A stretch of DNA of 64,000 nucleotides from G963923955 sp963923955 (GTDB lineage Bacteria; Pseudomonadota; Gammaproteobacteria; Eutrophobiales; Eutrophobiaceae), in NCBI GenBank assembly GCA_963923955.1, contig OZ000552.1, positions 372,001 to 436,000 on the forward strand, in the 5' to 3' direction. This document shows, piece after piece, positions 1-9,894 of the stretch (positions within the stretch are counted from its first letter, which is position 1; the number at the start of each line of letters is the position of its first letter). A program made the translations under genes and the position numbers. Below the pieces are notes generated by a model that saw only the letters and a list, made by a program, of their open reading frames with translations, made no database searches and was not told the origin of the DNA.

Positions 1-2
1 AT

Positions 3-137
3 TATTTTACGATAAAAACAAATAACTATCTATCTATTAAAGTAATTATTTGTCTGGCCATCGGCACTGTCTATAGCGAGGCGGCGGATACGCGTTCGTG
101 GCAGAGCTTGCTGGGTTTTCTGGAAGAGATTTTTTAA
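3..137 (+). CDS. Possible C-terminal end of a gene entering from the left edge
   Basis: An open frame runs from the window edge to a TAA at 135-137 and gives about 44 residues ending in WQSLLGFLEEIF. The last 25 residues have protein-like composition. No start codon or recognisable family is visible, so this may be the tail of a truncated gene or chance. Confidence 0.25.
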   Translation, partial: YFTIKTNNYLSIKVIICLAIGTVYSEAADTRSWQSLLGFLEEIF

Positions 138-259
138 GAATTTCCGGCTCTCGCAGCCTCCGCAGCCTCCATGCCGGGCAGCGCTACCGCCGCCCAGCAT
201 AAGTGCCGGTCTGCCCTCGCCTCAGGCGATGACTACTGGGCGCTGCCTATTGGATGGGC

Positions 260-1117
260 CTACTGAATAGGAGACAACAGTGCCGGCTGTATGACCAGGT
301 TCCTGACCCCATGCGCATGGTCTTCATTAAAGGCATTGCCCTGACACCACTTGCCCACGCTGTCGATATTGACCTTGGCCACCCCTGGGCGCACGCTCCA
401 GGTAACCTGAAACGGCGAGCCGGCCTCGTTGTAGCCGGGGCCGGTGGTGGAGCCGGCATAGACCACCGGCGTGCCGGTGTTGCCGGGGATGTTCAGAGCC
501 TGATAAAAGCCCGCTCTCTTGCCATGCCGGGCCAGCTCGGCAAAGTCCATGGCCGCGCTATCATTGACCAGCACATAGACCTGCGCCTCCACGCGCAACT
601 GCGGGTTCTTGATCGCCTCATTGAGACAGGCACCTAAGGTAGGCCCCGGCTTCACCTGGGCGGAGGAATGAACATAGTGGGTTTCGATCGTGTCACCGGA
701 CTGCAGGCCACCGTACTTGCCCGCACATACGGCCTGGGCGATGGGCGCCGCTTCACGCTCAGTCAGCTGGCCGGCATACACATAACCGGTATTTTTCCCC
801 TTGCCATCGCCGTTGCCGGCATATTTTGTATATTCCCCGCCCTTGTGCTCGGCATAGCGATGAAAATGGATATTGCATAGATTCATCTTGCTGTAGGCCG
901 GCGCCGGGTTAAAGCTGATCGTGTTCGTGCCATTGCCGGCGTCAATATCCCGCGGCGACTGCGGGCCGAAGCCTTTGCCTTTGGTGTTGGCGCCAAGGTT
1001 AGCGCGCTGTTCGGCAATGACCGCATCGGCCACCGCCCCATGCGCATCGGCCCTTGCATTGGCACCAAGCGTTACGGCCGCCATGACTGCGGCCAATAAA
1101 AGACTTGTTCTTTTCAT
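260..1117 (-). CDS. Secreted delta-class carbonic anhydrase
   Basis: 285 residues. The ATG at 1117 is preceded by AGGAG and begins a clear signal peptide (MKRTSLLLAAVMAAVTLG, then ANARADA), so the product is probably periplasmic. The central NLCNIHFHRYAEHKG segment has the H-x-H pair and conserved Cys/Glu/His context I associate with delta-class (diatom TWCA1-like) carbonic anhydrases, which bind zinc and interconvert CO2 and bicarbonate. Later conserved-looking stretches are ETHYVHSS and the C-terminal WCQGNAFNEDHAHG. It stands alone between the left edge and hemB, with 216 bp of non-coding DNA upstream. A longer upstream in-frame start exists but would bury the signal peptide. Family call is from memory of the motif, so substrate is inferred. 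Confidence 0.75.
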   Translation of the reverse strand: MKRTSLLLAAVMAAVTLGANARADAHGAVADAVIAEQRANLGANTKGKGFGPQSPRDIDAGNGTNTISFNPAPAYSKMNLCNIHFHRYAEHKGGEYTKYAGNGDGKGKNTGYVYAGQLTEREAAPIAQAVCAGKYGGLQSGDTIETHYVHSSAQVKPGPTLGACLNEAIKNPQLRVEAQVYVLVNDSAAMDFAELARHGKRAGFYQALNIPGNTGTPVVYAGSTTGPGYNEAGSPFQVTWSVRPGVAKVNIDSVGKWCQGNAFNEDHAHGVRNLVIQPALLSPIQ

Positions 1118-1333
1118 GAGATCTCTCCTGTTAAAAAATTCTCTTAAAAGACTGCTGGGTACATTAGCGCGGGCGGCTGAAACCACCTCGACCAGGCCCT
1201 TAACAGCAGCTAAGGATCAAGTCTTGGCCCGGCGCACATCAATCCAGTATAGCGCCTGTGCCCGGCTTCATCCAGCTTTGACGGTCACGCCCGTTTGCCT
1301 GGGAAAGCCGTGCCGCCACCTTCGTCAAGAGGA

Positions 1334-2630
<1,297 letters not shown>

Positions 2631-3063
2631 GTTCCGATACCCCACCATCGGAATGTTTGTTACACTCGCTCTGATCGTGGCCCTGCGCCAAAGAATGTTC
2701 CGATACCCCACCATCGGAATGTTTGTTACACTGACAACGACAATAGAGATAGTGAGAAGTGCGTTCCGATACCCCACCATCGGAATGTTTGTTACACTAT
2801 ATAATAGAAAAATGGAAGGGAGTCGCCAAGTTCCGATACCCCACCATCGGAATGTTTGTTACACTATTGCCATCACCATCTGTTCAGGCTCTGGCGTTCC
2901 GATACCCCACCATCGGAATGTTTGTTACACTCCGGCTTGATCTTGCCAGCCTGTCCAGTCTGTTCCGATACCCCACCATCGGAATGTTTGTTACACTACT
3001 CCGGATAATTATCAATGATGCGTATTAGTTCCGATACCCCACCATCGGAATGTTTGTTACACT

Positions 3064-3159
3064 TTGCAGATTGACGATCAGTCGCTTATGATAGTTCCGA
3101 TACCCCACCATCGGAATGTTTGTTACACTTTGCAGATTGACGATCAGTCGCTTATGATA
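3064..3159 (+). repeat. Exact duplicated spacer-repeat unit inside the array
   Basis: The spacers at 3064-3093 and 3130-3159 are identical over 30 bp (both start TTGCAGATTGACGATCAG). They are neighbours, which points to a one-unit tandem duplication by recombination between repeats rather than independent acquisition. Confidence 0.97.
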
Positions 3160-3657
3160 GTTCCGATACCCCACCATCGGAATGTTTGTTACACTGCAAA
3201 GATGCGCGCCTGCACAGTGGCAAAGGTTCCGATACCCCACCATCGGAATGTTTGTTACACTTAGCCTGCATAAAGCGCGCTAAGGGCGATAGTTCCGATA
3301 CCCCACCATCGGAATGTTTGTTACACTTTGACGGCAACGCCGGAACGCTTAGACGGGGTTCCGATACCCCACCATCGGAATGTTTGTTACACTTTTGCGA
3401 TCATTGACGCTTACCCTTAGCACGTTCCGATACCCCACCATCGGAATGTTTGTTACACTAGCCTATCGCGGTTTCCGCATTTCTTAAATGTTCCGATACC
3501 CCACCATCGGAATGTTTGTTACACTCAGCGAGCGGTGGTCCGTGGACTTCCTGGTGTTCCGATACCCCACCATCGGAATGTTTGTTACACTATGGCGTGG
3601 CCGTGCAGCCGGCGCAGGTCAGTTCCGATACCCCACCATCGGAATGTTTGTTACACT

Positions 3658-3885
3658 CAGCGAGATAGGATTACCGCCGTTGACATAGTTCCGATACCCC
3701 ACCATCGGAATGTTTGTTACACTGCCTGCTCCAGCGCACCAATCAAGCGTTCGGTTCCGATACCCCACCATCGGAATGTTTGTTACACTGGATTCTAAGG
3801 AAGTCAGGTACTACCTGCAGTTCCGATACCCCACCATCGGAATGTTTGTTACACTCAGCGAGATAGGATTACCGCCGTTGAGATA
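3658..3885 (+). repeat. Near-identical spacer pair, one mismatch
   Basis: Spacers 3658-3687 and 3856-3885 share 29 of 30 bases; they differ only at position 27 (GTTGACATA against GTTGAGATA). Two unrelated spacers lie between them, so a simple tandem duplication does not explain the pair. Confidence 0.95.
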
Positions 3886-4714
3886 GTTCCGATACCCCAC
3901 CATCGGAATGTTTGTTACACTCAATTCCCGCATTTGCCCGTTGCGTTGCATGTTCCGATACCCCACCATCGGAATGTTTGTTACACTTTGCGCAGCAGCA
4001 AGGCGGTGAGCGGGTGTGTTCCGATACCCCACCATCGGAATGTTTGTTACACTAAACAAGTCACCGAACACCGCCATTTGGTAGTTCCGATACCCCACCA
4101 TCGGAATGTTTGTTACACTGCTAGAGTCATTAGTACTGCTCGGTAAAGCGTTCCGATACCCCACCATCGGAATGTTTGTTACACTCGCCAGGGATGGCCT
4201 TACAACGAGATAGTGGTTCCGATACCCCACCATCGGAATGTTTGTTACACTAGCGGCGGGAAATTATCCAGCACTATCGGGGTTCCGATACCCCACCATC
4301 GGAATGTTTGTTACACTCTGCGCGTGCGTGCGCCAGGGCGCACAGGAGTTCCGATACCCCACCATCGGAATGTTTGTTACACTCCAGAATCAGAGCCGTT
4401 CGTCTGGTATTGATGTTCCGATACCCCACCATCGGAATGTTTGTTACACTCTATGCCGGGAGTGCAAAAAGGAAACTTATGTTCCGATACCCCACCATCG
4501 GAATGTTTGTTACACTGCAATGAATCACGGATACACTGATTATGAGGTTCCGATACCCCACCATCGGAATGTTTGTTACACTCGATTGTGTGTACATTGA
4601 CACAATCATTGAGTTCCGATACCCCACCATCGGAATGTTTGTTACACTCCGCCTTCACCCGCGCTGAGATCGCCCGCGGTTCCGATACCCCACCATCGGA
4701 ATGTTTGTTACACT

Positions 4715-4740
4715 ACAGGGGCGCTAAGCCCCTGTTTTTT
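4715..4740 (+). terminator. Rho-independent terminator at the end of the CRISPR array
   Basis: Perfect 8-bp stem ACAGGGGC / GCCCCTGT (4715-4722, 4728-4735) with loop GCTAA, followed by a run of six T. It starts on the base after the last repeat. The T run is only on the plus strand, so it terminates array transcription and not cas2, which supports the plus-strand direction for crRNA. Confidence 0.9.
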
Positions 4741-4773
4741 GGCTTTTACAGGCATGAGCGCCTGTCCCACACG

Positions 4774-5082
4774 CTAGAACAGCGCGACTTGCTGCGGCGC
4801 ATCGGGCGCGGTCTTTTTCTGCTGCGGGCCGAAAAACTCCCTGGACATGGCGTATTGCTTGTCGGTGACCAGAAAAAAAGAGACCTTGGCATCTGCCGGA
4901 ATGCCGTGCTTCAAGCGGTGTATCACGCCCTCGGCCAGCGCCTTCGTGGGATAATGGCGCACATACAGGGAGTTCTGCAACTGATAAAAATTCTGCTTTA
5001 ACAAGGACTTGCGAAACTGCGTGTAGTCGTGCCGGGCCTCTACGGATGTCATCGGGCAGTCATACACCGCAATCACCCACAT
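4774..5082 (-). CDS. cas2: CRISPR-associated endoribonuclease Cas2 (type II)
   Basis: 102 residues from the ATG at 5082, which has GGAG five bases upstream and gives the canonical beginning MWVIAVYDCPM with the conserved Asp after the first strand. An upstream ATG at 5106 would add eight residues. Cas2 forms the integration complex with Cas1 for spacer capture. The RKSLLKQNFYQLQNSLYVRHY region matches the usual ferredoxin-like fold pattern of type II Cas2. It is last in the cas9-cas1-cas2 operon, with its 3' end facing the array. Confidence 0.95.
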   Translation of the reverse strand: MWVIAVYDCPMTSVEARHDYTQFRKSLLKQNFYQLQNSLYVRHYPTKALAEGVIHRLKHGIPADAKVSFFLVTDKQYAMSREFFGPQQKKTAPDAPQQVALF

Positions 5083-5109
5083 GATTCTCCAGCCATTCGC
5101 CGCCATGCG

Positions 5110-6006
5110 CTAACGCAGCGCAAACGCCGGCAAGGCGAGCCGCTGCCGCCCCTGCTCCAGGACACGCACGAAGCTGTCCACGGTCTCCTGAATGGCCGCC
5201 GGAAAGCGGTATTCCCGCCCGGCCAGCACGACCGTTGCAGTAACCAGCTGTGCCAGTTGCTGCTTGGCCGGCCCGTCCAGCGACCGACCGAGCAGTTGCC
5301 CACGCACCCGCTCCTCGACCAGGTAGCGATACGGCTCTATCAGATCATCAATCAGGTTGAAATAATTCTCGCTGCTGCGATGATGGATGCCCAATGCCGG
5401 ATGTAAGCCGGCGGCGACCACGGCGCGAGCCAGGCACGAGCGCAGGATGGCATAGCCGAAGTTCAGGCAGGCGTTGATGTTGTCCTCGGCCTGTTGTTTG
5501 TGCCGCCGGTGCGGTTTCTCCAGCCAGTGTTGCCAGAAATGCCTGGCCCCCTGGCTTTCCAGATTAGCCTTATCGCCCGGCTCCACTCTGGCGGCCAGCC
5601 GTTTCAGCAAGGCCACCCCGCCGCGCTGCGCCTGTTGCAGCAGGAAAGCCTGGCCGCTGAGGCGGGCGGCGATCAGCTGCTGCCATAATTTATCCGGCAG
5701 CTCGCTCTGGCGTAGGCTGATCTGCGCCTCCAGCCTGGATACCAGCTGCACATTGTTATACAAGGGTATCTGCACGGCGGCAGGCAGGTGTTTGTGGTCG
5801 GTGGACAGCACCACCGCGCCATGCTCGGCGAGGGCAACCAGCGCGGCATGGGTGATGGAAATGGCCTGATGATGCAACACCAGAACGGCAATGTCATCCA
5901 GGGCAACATGGACGGGCGCCTGCTGCCTGCGTCCAATCTTCAGCCGCCCAAGATCAATGCTGAGCCGGGCAGGATTTTCCAACAGAAATATGCGGTGTTC
6001 GGACAT
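5110..6006 (-). CDS. cas1: CRISPR-associated integrase Cas1 (type II)
   Basis: 298 residues, normal for type II Cas1. This metal-dependent integrase inserts new spacers. The acidic and His ligands are visible: Glu in NLESQGARHFW, His in GLHPALGIHH, and Glu/Asp in DLIEPYRYLVEE. The start lies 3 bp after the cas9 stop, so the two are co-transcribed and probably coupled. No cas4 or csn2 is present beside it, which together with the Cas9 size places the system in subtype II-C. Confidence 0.97.
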   Translation of the reverse strand: MSEHRIFLLENPARLSIDLGRLKIGRRQQAPVHVALDDIAVLVLHHQAISITHAALVALAEHGAVVLSTDHKHLPAAVQIPLYNNVQLVSRLEAQISLRQSELPDKLWQQLIAARLSGQAFLLQQAQRGGVALLKRLAARVEPGDKANLESQGARHFWQHWLEKPHRRHKQQAEDNINACLNFGYAILRSCLARAVVAAGLHPALGIHHRSSENYFNLIDDLIEPYRYLVEERVRGQLLGRSLDGPAKQQLAQLVTATVVLAGREYRFPAAIQETVDSFVRVLEQGRQRLALPAFALR

Positions 6007-6009
6007 ATT

Positions 6010-9000
6010 TCAATCAGCCCCGGTCAGCAAATACTCCGGTTTGTAATCGGCTATTTTTCTGATGCTGCTAACAACAAAAGCAATCGGTTTAAGTTTAATT
6101 TTACCCTTGGAGTCACGTTTAGGTGTACCCGTGGAGTCTTTTACTTGTGCTTTTTCTTTTATATCTTCCCAGTTACGGGTCTCGGTTAAGGGTGCCAGAT
6201 GAATCTTGCTTTTACTTTTGAACTTGCAAACAATAAAACGCTCCCGTGTGTCCAGGCTCACCACTATATCGCCCTTGTAATAACGCCATTCATTTACGGA
6301 CGGCCTGTTTGCATTCTTGGGCGCTCCGGCCATGTCTCTGTTGTGCTCGGCTAATGTAACCAAACGACTACTGCCCTCGTCAACCTGCCCGTCTTCCGTG
6401 AAGACCAGCTTGAAGTAGGCGAACGGTCCGGGGATGAGGTATTTGATTTCCTTGCCATCAACCGAGATGGCTTCGGCCTTCTCCTCACCTTGGTCGTGAT
6501 ATACTTTAACCGAAAAGATCGGTTTTGCCTCGCCGTACCAGTCCTGCATGATCGGTTTTGCCAGCGCTTGCTTGGGGCTAAGGTTACGATCAGCCGCAAG
6601 CCGCTGCTTAAAGACAGCGATAACATGCTCCCGCGTTCTCTTGCTGACAATGCGCGCCAGCCTTTTTAGCACTTGCTCGGCGTTGCCTTTATCGGCAAGT
6701 TTAGCCAGTGTTTTGCGTATGACCAGGCGCGGCTTGCCCGCCTCATCCGCTACTTTTTGATAAGCGCCATCCTGATAAAATTGCCCGGCCCCATAATGAT
6801 CGGGGCGGTGCGTGATGTGCGCCGCGCTAAGAAAACCCACTGCCTTCTCCCGAGCCTTAAATGCCTGTACGCTACGGCCAATGGCCTTTCGCATTTGATC
6901 GCTGACTGTCTTGCGATCAGGTTTTCCAGTCCTTGCCAGTGCTTGATCAAAATAGTGTTGATGTAGCCTGGTCGCCCGGATGACTATCTTCCTGTCGCTC
7001 AAGGCGATCAGCAGCGCATCAACCAGGTGATGGCGATGATCGATGCGCTTGTCCAGCGGCGGCGGTAGATCTTCCGGTGCGCCTTGCCAGCGATGTCCTT
7101 CGTAGAAGTTTTTATACCGCTCAAAATCCGCCTGCGGCAGCTCATTGCCGTCTTGGGTCTTGACGCTCTTGCCTTCTGCGTAACGTAACTCCGGGATCAC
7201 CGTATCCAGCCCCAGATGGCGGCGCATATAGGCCGTCAGGCCGCCCTTGGTGATGCTCATATCATCCACATAGGCGCGCAGCCATTGCGCGGCCAGCTTG
7301 GCGATCCAGGCGGTATCGTGTTGTTGCCAGTCGGCAAAGCCGGAGCTCTCATCCAGCAGGCCCTCGTCATCGTCCAAGCGCAGCAGCTTGGCCTTGCGCA
7401 GCAGTCCTAAACCCTTGCTTCTCTTATCCAAAAAACCTCCTTCATTTTGACTCGAAAGTGCCCTGGCCCGCTGCAAGAGTTTTTTGCCCTTTTCCTCCAG
7501 GCGCTCCGCCATCGCTTCAATCGCCCGCTTGCGCTGCGCATCGTTGATAAACTCAGGTACGCACAAGGGCAGGCGCTTGCCCTTCATCGCATTGCATCCT
7601 CTGTGCGCCAAGATAATCTCGCTGCGCTTGCGCCCGACGCTGGATTGGCTGCGCGGGATGATGTGTTCAAAGTTGGTCTGACTGCCGGCAAATACCGCGC
7701 TACAGGCGATCCTTTCGTTGCAGTAAGGGCAGTGATGATCCTGCTCTTCCCATAGTTCATATTTCAGGATATTGGTCGGGGTCGCCACCTCGTCTCGCTT
7801 GGTAATATCTTCGGCGGCCTTTTTGCGCGCTTCTTCGCGTTGTCGGTTTTGTGTGTCAATTTCATTGCGCATCGTAACGCTGTTTTTAATCTCCCGGCTC
7901 AGTTCGATGATTATCTCGGCAGGCTTGGCGCCGAGCGCATCCACGCAGTCCTGCAACACATGCCGCAGTTGCCGCAGCGCCACATCCACCACCGCGTTAC
8001 CCGTCTTCGGCGGTTGCCGGATGAGGGTATCATCACTCTTCTCCGCCCGGCCCGGCGCGGCATAACAGCCCTCCAAACCAGTCTCAGCATCGCCATGCCG
8101 CGCCCCATGTTCATCGCAGTGATGCTCGCGCATGTAGCCGGTCAGACGCTTCAGCGCCTTGATGGAATAGGCGCTGCGCCCGCCTTCAAAGTGCGGCATC
8201 TTCGCCAGGCGGTCGAACTTTTCGTTGGCTCTCAGCTTGTCGATAAAACTGATGAAGGCATCTGAAAACGTGGGCTGTTTGCGTTTTTCCGGCTTTTTAT
8301 TCCAGGTGAGGAATTTCTCTTGCCAGCGCTCATCGTATAGTTGCTCAGGCGAGCCGAGTTCAGCCAAAAAATTGATGAGCTGTATCTGTGTGTGCGCATC
8401 CAGTGCCTGCCAGTCATCCAGTAATCCCAAGATTCGAAATCCCGCCAGCGTACTGTTGCCCTTTAAGGCCTCTCGCCGCGCCGTTTGGATGGAAAAACGT
8501 TTGCCTTCGGGCAGAGGGCAATCGGCCTTGTCTAATGCCTTATAGATGCGCTCCAGCGTGAGTTCGGCCTGTTGGTTCAGCAGCGCACGGATCACATCTC
8601 GCTGTTCGGGGCCTAGGGGCCGGGCGCTGCGCCCTTGCCCGATGCGCAGATCGGCCAGGGTCTTTTCGATGCGAAAGGCCTGCGCCGCCGGTTGCGCCTT
8701 GGGCGAGCGCGGCAGGTTAGGCTCCAACTCGCATTGGCCGATCAGCGCATTAAAGGGTTTGAGTGGCCGCTGATAAAAGATGGCATATTTGAAAATAGCC
8801 TTGAGCGGCAGCTGTTGCCCCTCATGTTGGCCGGGGATAGGGCATGCCGCCTCGCCATCCAGAATCTTATGAAAGCGGCGCTGCGTTGCCCAGATGGTCT
8901 CAAACTCATCCTCAACATGGCGGCGCAGCGCGTAGAGATCCATATCATTGTAATGCTCAAGCTTCAGGCGTGTGGGTTGCCCGTCTTGTAGCCGCGCAAG

Positions 9001-9594
9001 CAAATATTGTCCCAGTGTGCGCCCGTCCAGTTTCTCCGCCAGCGCAGCAGCACCCTGTTCCACCGTGCCCTTTTTCGCTTGCTTTTGGCTATCGGTTTTA
9101 GCGCCCCTGCCTTTGGCCGACTTGTTGCTGCGCGCCTTGAAGCCGCCGCTGTAGCCGCGGCGCTTGGCCAGGCGGCCGAAGATATGCAGCAGGTCGCCTA
9201 AGGCAACCTCATCGGTAGCGGCCTGGGCGCGTACATAGGCCGAGTAAGGCACCTTTGCGCCATCCTCAAGCCGTATGTGGCCATCATACTTTTGGCGGCC
9301 ATGCTGTGCGGCCTTCTCTATGCTTAAGCCCAACAGCGGGGCCAGGGTATGGAGCTTGGTCAGCCGCCGTGCCCGCCGTTGCAACTGCCGGCGTCTTAGC
9401 CTGGCTTTACGCCGCTCGGCGGTTTTGGGGACCAGCCCTGCTGTCGTATTGCTTAATGGTTCGCTGAAGATATGGGCGCGATGCCAGATGACATCACGCG
9501 GCAAATAACGCTTATCAGCAGCATCATAGTCCAACGAAAGCGCCACTGCGCCGATGGAATTAGTACCCAAGTCCAGCCCCAGCCGGTATTTCAT
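6010..9594 (-). CDS. cas9: CRISPR effector nuclease Cas9 (type II-C)
   Basis: 1194 residues from the ATG at 9594, which has AGGAAAAG upstream; the frame stays open for 51 more codons but these overlap the tracrRNA promoter. RNA-guided double-strand nuclease. RuvC-I is LGLDLGTNSIG with Asp8; an arginine-rich bridge helix spans about 58-85 (ERRKARLRRRQLQRRARR); a recognition lobe follows to about 545; RuvC-II has Glu564 in IIIELSREIKNS; HNH spans about 605-690 with His644; RuvC-III has His856 and Asp859 in HHLVDALL. The C-terminal 300 residues would be the PAM-interacting part. The HNH is unusual: it has CPYC (622-625) with a further Cys-Asn (667-668), and Glu643 precedes the catalytic His where most Cas9s have Asp. 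All catalytic positions are present, so it should be active. Confidence 0.97.
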   Translation of the reverse strand: MKYRLGLDLGTNSIGAVALSLDYDAADKRYLPRDVIWHRAHIFSEPLSNTTAGLVPKTAERRKARLRRRQLQRRARRLTKLHTLAPLLGLSIEKAAQHGRQKYDGHIRLEDGAKVPYSAYVRAQAATDEVALGDLLHIFGRLAKRRGYSGGFKARSNKSAKGRGAKTDSQKQAKKGTVEQGAAALAEKLDGRTLGQYLLARLQDGQPTRLKLEHYNDMDLYALRRHVEDEFETIWATQRRFHKILDGEAACPIPGQHEGQQLPLKAIFKYAIFYQRPLKPFNALIGQCELEPNLPRSPKAQPAAQAFRIEKTLADLRIGQGRSARPLGPEQRDVIRALLNQQAELTLERIYKALDKADCPLPEGKRFSIQTARREALKGNSTLAGFRILGLLDDWQALDAHTQIQLINFLAELGSPEQLYDERWQEKFLTWNKKPEKRKQPTFSDAFISFIDKLRANEKFDRLAKMPHFEGGRSAYSIKALKRLTGYMREHHCDEHGARHGDAETGLEGCYAAPGRAEKSDDTLIRQPPKTGNAVVDVALRQLRHVLQDCVDALGAKPAEIIIELSREIKNSVTMRNEIDTQNRQREEARKKAAEDITKRDEVATPTNILKYELWEEQDHHCPYCNERIACSAVFAGSQTNFEHIIPRSQSSVGRKRSEIILAHRGCNAMKGKRLPLCVPEFINDAQRKRAIEAMAERLEEKGKKLLQRARALSSQNEGGFLDKRSKGLGLLRKAKLLRLDDDEGLLDESSGFADWQQHDTAWIAKLAAQWLRAYVDDMSITKGGLTAYMRRHLGLDTVIPELRYAEGKSVKTQDGNELPQADFERYKNFYEGHRWQGAPEDLPPPLDKRIDHRHHLVDALLIALSDRKIVIRATRLHQHYFDQALARTGKPDRKTVSDQMRKAIGRSVQAFKAREKAVGFLSAAHITHRPDHYGAGQFYQDGAYQKVADEAGKPRLVIRKTLAKLADKGNAEQVLKRLARIVSKRTREHVIAVFKQRLAADRNLSPKQALAKPIMQDWYGEAKPIFSVKVYHDQGEEKAEAISVDGKEIKYLIPGPFAYFKLVFTEDGQVDEGSSRLVTLAEHNRDMAGAPKNANRPSVNEWRYYKGDIVVSLDTRERFIVCKFKSKSKIHLAPLTETRNWEDIKEKAQVKDSTGTPKRDSKGKIKLKPIAFVVSSIRKIADYKPEYLLTGAD

Positions 9595-9626
9595 GGTCTT
9601 CTTTTCCTGCCCCGAAATAATGCAAA

Positions 9627-9655
9627 ATGATAGATGATGGCGCTCTCTGCAACAA
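9627..9655 (-). promoter_or_regulatory. Putative cas9 promoter
   Basis: On the minus strand, TTGTTG (9650-9655) and TATCAT (9627-9632) are separated by 17 bp. Transcription would begin about 25 bases before the cas9 ATG at 9594, leaving room for its ribosome-binding site. Confidence 0.5.
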
Positions 9656-9705
9656 GCATAAATGCCTGAGATTAGCTGGCCTGTTCGCCGCTTTGAATTT
9701 AAGGC

Positions 9706-9734
9706 TTGCATTGTGCGGGATGATGTTCTATCTT
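9706..9734 (+). promoter_or_regulatory. Putative tracrRNA promoter
   Basis: TTGCAT (9706-9711) and TATCTT (9729-9734) are separated by 17 bp and predict a start near 9741, exactly where the anti-repeat begins. Confidence 0.6.
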
Positions 9735-9740
9735 TGTGGC

Positions 9741-9836
9741 CTAACAAGCATTCCGATGGTGGGGACTATCGGTAACAAGTCGAAAGACAGCAATTCCCGC
9801 AAGGGACAAGAGGCGCACTTCGGTGCGCCTTTTTTA
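9741..9836 (+). ncRNA. tracrRNA
   Basis: Bases 9743-9772 are an anti-repeat: AACAAGCATTCCGATGGTGG matches the reverse complement of the CRISPR repeat with one substitution, and the following ACTATCGG pairs with the repeat's 5' end across a 2-nt bulge. Downstream is a small stem TCCC / GGGA with a GCAA loop (9795-9806), then a perfect 8-bp terminator stem AGGCGCAC / GTGCGCCT with a TTCG loop (9811-9830) and six T. It is transcribed divergently from cas9. Estimated length is 95 nt. RNA ends are inferred. Confidence 0.93.
9811..9835 (+). terminator. tracrRNA terminator
   Basis: AGGCGCAC-TTCG-GTGCGCCT hairpin followed by TTTTTT. In mature tracrRNA the hairpin usually stays as the 3' stem. Confidence 0.92.
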
Positions 9837-9894
9837 TTTCCGGGCTACAGGCGCCACCAGTCTAATTCGATCACCAGGCCGCCGCAAAGCAGAT

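Larger units (their letters stand above)
2631..4714 (+). CRISPR. Type II-C CRISPR array: 32 repeats of 36 bp, 31 spacers
   Basis: Repeat units start at 2631, 2697, 2763, 2830 and then about every 66 bp to 4679. I see no mismatch in any of the 32 copies. Each begins GTTCCGATACCCCACC and ends GAATGTTTGTTACACT. Spacers are 30 bp except two of 31 bp (after the repeats at 2763 and 4348). The repeat contains a 7-bp inverted repeat TTCCGAT / ATCGGAA around an 8-nt loop. The plus strand is assigned as crRNA strand because the tracrRNA anti-repeat (9743-9772) is complementary to it and a terminator follows the last repeat. The array is convergent with cas9-cas1-cas2. The last nine bases, TGTTACACT, resemble an extended -10 box. 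Confidence 0.99.

Noticed and set aside
178..246. GGCAGCGC / GCGCTGCC inverted repeat after the carbonic anhydrase gene
   Set aside because: The loop is over 50 bp and there is no T run, so I do not call it a terminator.
9595..9747. 51-residue N-terminal extension of Cas9
   Set aside because: Overlaps the tracrRNA promoter and the putative cas9 promoter; the ATG at 9594 has a good ribosome-binding site and the canonical RuvC-I start.
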